The notes under the pieces are model-generated. The model saw nothing but the letters and a program-made list of their open reading frames with translations. It did not search any database and was not told the origin of the DNA. DNA of 64,000 bases, from the NCBI GenBank assembly GCA_963556695.1, contig CAUWAG010000010.1:5890001-5954000 (forward strand), read 5' to 3'. A program made the position numbers and the translations under genes. Every line of letters starts with the position of its first letter. Within the stretch, counting starts at the first letter, position 1. Of the stretch, positions 57,054 to 64,000 are shown piece by piece. The stretch is from Anthostomella pinea. Lineage: Eukaryota > Ascomycota > Sordariomycetes > Xylariales > Xylariaceae.

Positions 57054-57903
57054 GGCTGGTTGACTTTATTCCCGTTCTTGCTTTGGATTTCACGAGGCAC
57101 GCAGGGTATCTTTCAACAATAACGGGGTTCCAGATGGGGAAATTCAAACTTTATGTTGGATATGGGCATGAGCTTGTCGCTGATGTCTGACCAAGGTGGT
57201 GGTGTGGATTGCCTACTACTTGAGCAGCTTGGACTGAGTGGTGCTATTGACTTGAGCTCCAGTGCCGCCTATCGTTCGTTACCTTTCCGATGAGCTCGGA
57301 TGACCTGTCCAGCGGAGCTATCTCTTCCACATATTGCACACCACAAGTAAACTCGCCTTAAAGCCTCAAATCCAGCTACTTTTGAATGCTAGCTGAAATC
57401 AATTGTGCTGGAAACTGACCAGAACGACCTTCTCGATCTAACGATGCCTCATCCGCAGACACCACCAGACATGCGTGCAGATCTTCAAGTTTCAGCCAGG
57501 GGCACCTAGAGGGGGCCGAGGGGCAGAAGAGGCTTGACTAGGTCCCGTCGGGGGCCGGGCTGGGGTGCACGAGCCACAATTGGCTATGGATGTTGGAGGG
57601 TCCATTTCATTGTCCCGTCCTGAGGTATCTATCCAAGTCAGTAACAGCTGCAAAACCACCAAGTCAACAACAGGTGCAACTGCACCCTCCTCCTTCTCTC
57701 CTCCCTCCTGCACCCTCCTCCCATTCTTTTTGTCTCCCTCCTTATATTTGTCACTTGATCTTGTTTTTGGTCAGGTGCACTTCCAATATTGAAGCAGTCC
57801 TTTGACTGAAATCACACTCCTTACCTCTCCTTTGCCTGCCTACTCGATTCCAAGGCTGAAGCTTCCTTGGGTAGCTTCAGTCCACATCGCCAGGTCCTTC
57901 AAG
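57054..57903. other. Intergenic between divergent genes
   Basis: Promoters of the dioxygenase gene (minus) and the MKT1-like gene (plus). A pyrimidine-rich run (about 57685-57760) precedes the latter. Confidence 0.5.
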
Positions 57904-60900
57904 ATGCCGAGTAAGTCACGTTTTGATGTCTCCTCGGTGCGCCATGTCACTGGCAGCCCGCATACCCCATGGATGCATCATATGAACCGTCACCTGGGAC
58001 CGTACGACGCGCGCCCACCTTAGCTCAAGAACCCTTCCTCGGGCGACCCAGAACATGGTCATTGAATAGCTGCACTTTCCGCTGCGAAACATCCTCTTCT
58101 ACGAGTCGACGGCAAACCTACCTACCTGGCATCGTACAAACACTCGGAGCTCGCAGGCACCTCTGCTAGGGATCATGACGCCGCGCCTGGATTGGGAGAG
58201 GATGATGAAGAAGAGGGCTGCATTTTGCGCCAACACCAACACCGTCACCGCCACCGACACCAGCGCCAACACCACACCAACACCAACGACAGCAACATCA
58301 ACTGGGCCCGGTCTGCCAAGCGCTCGTATTTCGCGTCGTCGTCCGAATCATCGTCCGAATCATCGTATTACGATTCATGTCAGCTCACAATGTGGAAGGA
58401 AACCTACTGGTGTGTTGCAAGTGTATACTGGAACCTGCTACAAGTGTGATCGGACCAGGCTGTGGGCGCATACAAGCTCACTTACACACGCTGTGCTGCA
58501 TTGAATTCGGACTCATCTTTGCTAACTGTTCCCTTTAGATCCCTGGGATGACACATGGATCAACGAGCAAGTCATGTAAGTGTCGCTTTCTATCATAGTC
58601 GTGAACAGGTGCTAACCGTGTTTATTTGCAGAACTGCTCCAGTCGATCAGCTCCAAGATGCCATCATCGCAGTTGATGCTGCTTATTACATCCAACTGTT
58701 CCTCGACAACCCTCCCTATCACGAGCCCCTACTCCCCGCACTCGGCGGTTTGACTGGCCTTCAGTCCCACATCGAAGGCGATCTGGATACCTGGAAAAAC
58801 AACAATACAACACCTTTCTTCATCTTTGACGGCCAGTCCGTTGTGGGATCAGACGAGGTCACGGTACAGAGAGGAAAGAAAGCCAATGCCGGAACCGATG
58901 AAGCCTGGGGTCTCTACTTCCAGAGCCAGGCCAACGAAGCTGTCTCTGCCTTCGGGTCCCACCGAGGCGCGTACCGCGTTTCCAACCTGTTCCCTATGCT
59001 TCAGGGAATTCTGAAGCGTCGTGGTCTTCATTTTCTGGTTCCCCCGTACAATGCTTCTGCACAGGTAAGCTTTCACTCATGCCAACGATTACATGGAAAG
59101 CACCGGGCGACGCCACAGGCTTAAAAGCTGTCTATTATATCGGTGCTTCACCGTTGCTAGACATCTTGATGCAGTAGCACTTTTGTGACTAACCACATTC
59201 AGCTTACCTACTTCGACATGATTGCCTCCGATCAATGTTCAGCCATAATGGGCTCGCAAGAGCTTCTGCTGTATCCAATCAAGGATATCATTCTTCGCCA
59301 CATCGATTGGGACAATGCAACTTTCAGTGCGATTTCGAAGCAGGGTATCGTGAAGGGACTGGGCGTGACTGAGCCCATGTTCATCGATGCTTTGATGATG
59401 GCCGGCACATCTTTCCTCCCAGCCTTTGCCCCGTTGAAGGAATGTTCCATCATTCCACGTCAGCCCTACACGGTACAAGATGCCGTCAATATGCTACGAA
59501 CTTCGGAGAAGTCTGTGGCGACTGCCTGCAACTCGTTCAATGACATTTTGGGAAAGAGAGGCGAGCCCCACTGGTACAAGAAGTACTTGAAAGCCAGAAT
59601 GAGTCTCGATCACTTCATCTATATTGCGGAGAGTGGGGAGATCCAGGTACACAACAACGACACACTGACCCAGGATAACTGGGAATACCTTGGTTACCAG
59701 TTGCCGGCCGAGCTGTTTCATTACCTGAACACGGGACTCATCGGAGCACGCCTCCTGAACTGGGTGACCCATGGTCAAATCATTGTCTACCCAACCCTAG
59801 ACGGAGTCGAATCAGAAGAGTACAAGAAGCTGGTGACCGACCAGCTCATGCCCCTTCGCGAGACGGCTATGAGCCTTGTTCTTCCGAGACTGCACCGGGG
59901 TATTCAATTCAAAGCGATCGCAGTGAAGCTGTGGTACGATGACAAGTACTCTCACACTATTGAGTACCGTCAAACCATCCCCTCAGGCAATTCAGCCATT
60001 CAGAAGGCACACAGTTGGGACGTCAAGGCTGATGCTGTAGCCAAGCACTTTCCGAATGCGAAACATGGCTCAATCCAATTCGAAGCAGCGGCACTAAAGA
60101 ATAAGGATTTCGCCAAATCCACCGTCACTGCTGAAAAGTTCAAGGGCATCGCCTCTGCTGACCTCATTCGATCGGTGACGATCTGGCGCTTCCTCCACAT
60201 TCGCGGCTATGTCGACGATAACCATGACTTGACCCCTTGGGGTGAGGCTTTGGCCACGTCTCTGGAGACGCTGGAGCCTACTGTGACGAAGAACTCGGCA
60301 GTCCCTGGTCTATTCGAAGCGGTTCTCCTTGCATACGAGCTGCTTAGATATAATCTTCTGAACACTCGCAACCAGCATGGAGAGCTGAACGGTCTCCCGA
60401 TGACTGGCTCCGAGGATCACAAGACATCCGTTCTTCTCATAAGTCGGTGCGCGACTCTGTTGAAGTTGCGTCACCAAGCTAATGGCTACACCGGTCCATT
60501 GAGCAAGAATTTCCTGTGCTACCGGTCACTGAGCTCGTCGATTCGTGAGGCAGACCGTGATGTCATCGAGGCGATCGTAGCGTCCATGTTGCTGCATGCG
60601 CAAACGAATCGCGAGCGAGAAGACTATCTCGAGATTGGCCAGAGGTATGTTGAAGGACCTTCTTTTTCCTGCTGCAAGTGTTTACTCTAGTGACAAATAT
60701 GTATACTAACTTGAATTAGCCTTCCCTTTCTTATGGACCCAGATGTTGCTCTTGGAATCGCTGTCAAGACGTTCCTGGATGACGGTCACGTCACTGAGAG
60801 TGCCGACCAGAAGGCTGCGAAGAAGGCGGAATTCCCTGGCAAATTCGTACCGTATGCTACCAATTTCTTCGAAGATCTGGAAATTGCGTGTGACTTCTTC

Positions 60901-61002
60901 GGTGCCATACACGCCGGAGTCAAAACGCTTACGAACGATATCTCGGCTGCGGACCGGAAGATCTGGGACAAAGCCTCGGCGTATCTCAAGGCTCGCCTGT
61001 AG
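57904..61002 (+). CDS. mkt1: MKT1-like post-transcriptional regulator (XPG-like fold)
   Basis: Exons as read: 57904..57910, 58539..58575, 58632..59064, 59203..60644, 60720..61002; 733 residues. The first exon codes only two codons plus one base, and the first intron is 628 bp, so the 5' end is the least certain part. The body is clear: an XPG-N-like domain (IIAVDAAYYIQLFLDNP, TPFFIFDGQSVVGSD), an XPG-I-like part (YFDMIASDQCSAIMGSQELL), then the Mkt1 central and C-terminal domains (GLGVTEPMFIDALMMAGTSF, RFLHIRGYVDDNHDLTPWG, KFVPYATNFFEDLEIACDFF). Yeast Mkt1 works with Pbp1 to regulate translation of certain mRNAs. Most acidic nuclease residues of XPG are not conserved, so nuclease activity is doubtful. 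Confidence 0.9.
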
Positions 61003-61854
61003 CCTATGCATCGGCCGGCATCCCTGCCGCTTGTCACGGAATACGACCTGCAAACACAGCAAGAGAATAATGTGAGACAGTGCTGCTGGGAAACAATCAC
61101 CAGCCTATCTTCATCTACAACACCAGGACTCAAAGTCTACAACGTACCAAAAACATGCCGATCATCACTGCATATGCTCATGGCGCTCAATATTTATTTA
61201 AGGCGATCACCATGGTTGCCATGGTCCAATCCTTCGAGTCCCCGCAAGGCGTTCAGAGATCAGGAAAAGCTGGACTTGCAATGATAGCATTTGATAAGCC
61301 TGCTATCGGCGAGGTAGCTAGGCGTCAATATCTTAACGACGCTATGAAACCTCTCAGACGGAGCGAGTGTAGCAAATAGACCGTTCAGCCAAAATATCAT
61401 ATCATCTTCAGTATGTTGGAGAGTCAGACAGCCCAGCGTTTGTGACTATGATCATTGTGCGTGGAACTACCTGCCGTCTCTAATTGCATGACCGTAAGTA
61501 CCTGTTGAACATGCTCTGCAGATATAATTTCATGGCAACTCTCGTATGCTAGATGGTTGTTTCTCGCATGTCTTTATCGCAGTGTTCGCGAGTGGCTCGA
61601 CCCCTCACAGTAAAAGATCTACAAAACACGGTACTGTGATAAGATAAGAGTGGCTGGGGATCCACTAAAACTTTTCTCGCATCGCGAGTTCTCAGTCAAT
61701 TCGAAGGCATCCAAACCCTGTATGTCCAAATTTCTCGTCTTTCGCCCTTGTACTGCACACTCACACCAGCTCCTCCGGTACCTTCTACGGCCCCGAGCCC
61801 AACACCACTCGAGACACGCCCGTCCGATCACCCTACCTGCACAATCTCAACACA
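61003..61854. other. Intergenic, 3' flank of MKT1 and promoter of next gene
   Basis: Short frames without recognisable domains; nothing else seen. Confidence 0.5.
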
Positions 61855-62808
61855 ATGGCTAAGGAGCGGGGCGACAAGCCTCGCAAAGAGGTCGAGAAGT
61901 CCGAGGTGAAGGTCTCCACGGACAAGGTCAAGAAGCACAAGAAAGAGAAGAAAGACAAGAAGGAGAAGAAGGAGAAGAAGCGTGCGACGACCCCGGACAG
62001 CTCAGATGAGGCTGCGGGAGGTGCGCCTATGGAGGCCGAAGCTGTAAGCTCCTCCGGCTGCCTAGATCAGTCTTCCAGTATGTATGTGTGTGACGAGCTA
62101 ACCCAGCTTGTCTAGGCGGAGGATACCTCCATGGTAGATCCTGCCGTCGAAGTCGAGTCGGACAAGGAGGAGGAGGAGAAGCCTAGCAAGAAGGAAAAGA
62201 AGGAAAAGAAAGACAAGAAAGAGAAGAAGTCCAAGAAAAAGAGCAAGACCGAGGCAATTGAAGATGCGGTAAACGAGAGCGCGGAACTGGCTGTCGAAGC
62301 TGCGTCGGCGGCCGCTGTGAAGGGCGAGGGCGACAAGCAGGAGGAGGTGCCGCTCTTCTCGATCGACACGAACCCCACACCGGTCGACCTCGAGGCCATC
62401 AAGGCCGAGTCGGAGCCCGACGAGGACGAGGGCGGAGCGGTCCTGCCGAAGGGACAGCGGAAGCCCAAGCAGTCGCTGCCGCCGAGCGGACTCAACCGCA
62501 TGGCGCGCCGGCGCATCAAGCTGATCGAGCGGCAGCGCGAGGCGATCCAGAAGAAGCTCGAGGTGCCCGTGGGCTCGAACGAGAAGGCCGACGAGGTCAA
62601 GGAGCTGCTGGATAAGTGGACGGCGACGTTGGATGATAAGAACGCCATCCGCATGGAGAAGAAGCGCCTGCGCAAGGAGAAGGAGGCCGCGAGGCTCAAG
62701 AACAAGCGCGGCAAGGTGCTCACCGGCCGCAAGCTTAAGGACCGCCAGAAGCAGCTGACCAAAATGGACAAGAAGGCTACCAAGAAGGCGGGTCGGATTT
62801 CCGAGTAA
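61855..62808 (+). CDS. Lysine-rich basic protein, probably nucleolar
   Basis: Two exons, 61855..62043 and 62116..62808, with a 72-bp GTAAGC...TCTAG intron; 293 residues. The N-terminal 150 residues are runs of Lys/Glu (KKHKKEKKDKKEKKEKK and similar). The C-terminal 120 residues are a conserved basic helical block: SGLNRMARRRIKLIERQREA, KKLEVPVGSNEKADEVKELL, AIRMEKKRLRKEKEAARLKN, KLKDRQKQLTKMDKKATKKA. I recognise this as a conserved fungal family but know no assigned function. The composition suggests nuclear or nucleolar RNA binding, by inference only. Confidence 0.75.
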
Positions 62809-63210
62809 CTAGAACGTACTGTGTCTGTCGCACGACTCAGTCACTCGTTCTGTCTTTCGTCTGCTTTCTCAGCATTAGGCGGTGTCCCTCCAATGGCATA
62901 CGGGCGTTTTGGGCGTGGAAGTTACAAAAGTTTGCTTTTCGCATAGCTCTATACCTTCGTGGTGGCTGTCTTAGATAGGACCAAGCTATGCTGTAGAGCC
63001 CGGTTCCGAGCAAATGATCACGCAATGTTCTATAAACAGAGTCTTGGGCGAATTTGAATCAAGAGTGAGATTAGAAATGCCATTGGCAATGCTGTGTCCA
63101 AACGGGTGTCTCCGGTGAACAGCGCACCATTGATGTAATCCCTTATACAGATGTCCCGTAATGTACATTCAATACAGAATCGTACAGCGTACAGCGACCC
63201 CCTTTCAACA
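62809..63210. other. Convergent 3' flanks
   Basis: Lies between the stop codons of the lysine-rich gene (plus) and the last gene (minus). Nothing else seen. Confidence 0.55.
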
Positions 63211-64000
63211 TTACGATTTCTTCTCACCACTCTCGCCCGCATTACTCTTAGCAGCAGCAGCAGCAACAGCACCGTTATCCTCCTCCCCCGTCTTCGTCTT
63301 CGTCTTCCCGCCCTGATTCCACACCTCCCAGATCTGCTCCGTGATGAGACCCCAGATACCGTCGCCGCCCTCACTCAGGGCCTTCTTCTCGCGACGATCG
63401 CGCTTCTCCTTCCAGTCCGGCGTCTCGTCGCCCATCCAGATCTTGTCCAGCACGCCCGTGACGCCCCTCTTTTCTTCACCGTCCTTTCCGTCCTTGTCTT
63501 GTGCGTTTTGGCTGGCAGCACCTGCGGTTCCGTTCAGCCGCCTCGTTTGTTCTTGCTCCTCGAAGAAACGCCTCTGTTCCGCCGTCAACTCCATCTTGCC
63601 CACGCTGCCCAGCCCGCCCGCACTACCCCCAGACGCAACCCCAACACCACTACCACCAACCCCAGTACCAACCCCAGCAGCCCGCATCCGCTCCCTCTCC
63701 TGCCTCAGCCGCATCTGCGTCACCTTAGCCCCCTCAGGCAGCTCCGTGCCGCCCATCTGCGCGACGCGGTGCCCAAACCGCTGCATCGACGACCTGCCGG
63801 AGTAGTCGTACACGAGCTGGTTCGTGCCCCAGAGCGTGACGCCGCCGAGCACGACGGCGCGGACGTCGAGTTTTCTCGGGGGTAGGAAGAGGGCTAGTAG
63901 GGAGAGGGGGGTTATGGCTAGGGCTATGTTGTGGATGTAGGGGTTCGCGTTGGGGGCGAGAGGTGGTTGTGTGGGGGAGGGTGTTTGGGAGGAGGGTGGT
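63211..64000 (-). CDS. Membrane protein of the fungal 'rhomboid family'-like type, partial
   Basis: The minus-strand frame is open from the right window edge to the TAA at 63211-63213, so the N-terminus is missing or just outside. The visible start (APNANPYIHNIALAITPL) leads into a membrane segment (IALAITPLSLLALFLPP), then RKLDVRA and a second weaker one (VVLGGVTLWGTNQLVY). A long soluble tail follows, with a Gly/Val-rich stretch, an ELTAEQRRFFEEQEQTRRL helix, and KIWMGDETPDWKEKRDRRE. The tail ends Ser/Lys-rich. Similar fungal proteins are labelled rhomboid family membrane protein, but I see no catalytic GxSG/His pair. Function is unknown. Confidence 0.7.
   Translation of the reverse strand, partial: PPSSQTPSPTQPPLAPNANPYIHNIALAITPLSLLALFLPPRKLDVRAVVLGGVTLWGTNQLVYDYSGRSSMQRFGHRVAQMGGTELPEGAKVTQMRLRQERERMRAAGVGTGVGGSGVGVASGGSAGGLGSVGKMELTAEQRRFFEEQEQTRRLNGTAGAASQNAQDKDGKDGEEKRGVTGVLDKIWMGDETPDWKEKRDRREKKALSEGGDGIWGLITEQIWEVWNQGGKTKTKTGEEDNGAVAAAAAKSNAGESGEKKS

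Noticed and set aside
52232..61002. Secondary-metabolite cluster around the dioxygenase
   Set aside because: The neighbours are an RFTS protein and MKT1; there is no backbone synthase, transporter or pathway regulator nearby.

Overview
The window is nuclear DNA of a filamentous ascomycete (Pezizomycotina). The evidence is short GT-AG introns of about 45-180 bp in most genes, ergosterol (ERG2) and vacuolar ATPase genes of fungal type, HET-domain gene remains, a Tad-like LINE, a Ty3/gypsy element with RIP-like stop codons, and AT-only blocks of the kind left by repeat-induced point mutation (RIP). I cannot name the species; a Sordariomycete or Leotiomycete relative is only a guess.

Left part (1-17.3 kb): one intact gene, a CASTOR/GATS-like ACT-domain protein, then a transposon-rich stretch. 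It holds a 196-bp TA-flanked MITE (3825-4020), a complete but dead gypsy element on the minus strand (4191-9824, perfect TCCTG target duplication, 160-bp LTRs, apparent self-priming site), a small signal-peptide gene with a frameshift (10086-10339), and a degenerate LINE (11626-17227, 14-bp target duplication).

Middle part (18.5-47.1 kb): mostly conserved single-copy genes. These are an acid sphingomyelinase-like phosphodiesterase, V-ATPase subunit A (8 exons), a short Sec2-type Rab GEF, ERG2 and exosome CSL4 (head to head), an ATP-dependent DNA ligase-domain protein (5 exons), a protein tentatively assigned to DUF4048, and the PUS4/TruB tRNA pseudouridine synthase. Two decayed HET-domain genes (27.6-29.9 kb and 35.0-36.2 kb) flank the ERG2/CSL4 pair.

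Right part (47.5-64 kb): an extremely AT-rich 4.3-kb island (47515-51821) with hAT-like ends and an 8-bp target duplication, containing nested solo LTRs. It is followed by an RFTS-domain protein (a domain found in heterochromatin and DNA-methylation factors), a 2-oxoglutarate/Fe(II) dioxygenase, an MKT1-type post-transcriptional regulator, a lysine-rich basic protein, and the 3' part of a two-membrane-segment 'rhomboid family'-like protein that runs off the window.

The genes do not form an obvious biosynthetic cluster; they look like ordinary housekeeping genes separated by mobile-element islands. No CRISPR array, rRNA gene or convincing tRNA gene was seen. Exon joints were inferred by reading frame, GT/AG signals and family conservation, not by transcript data.
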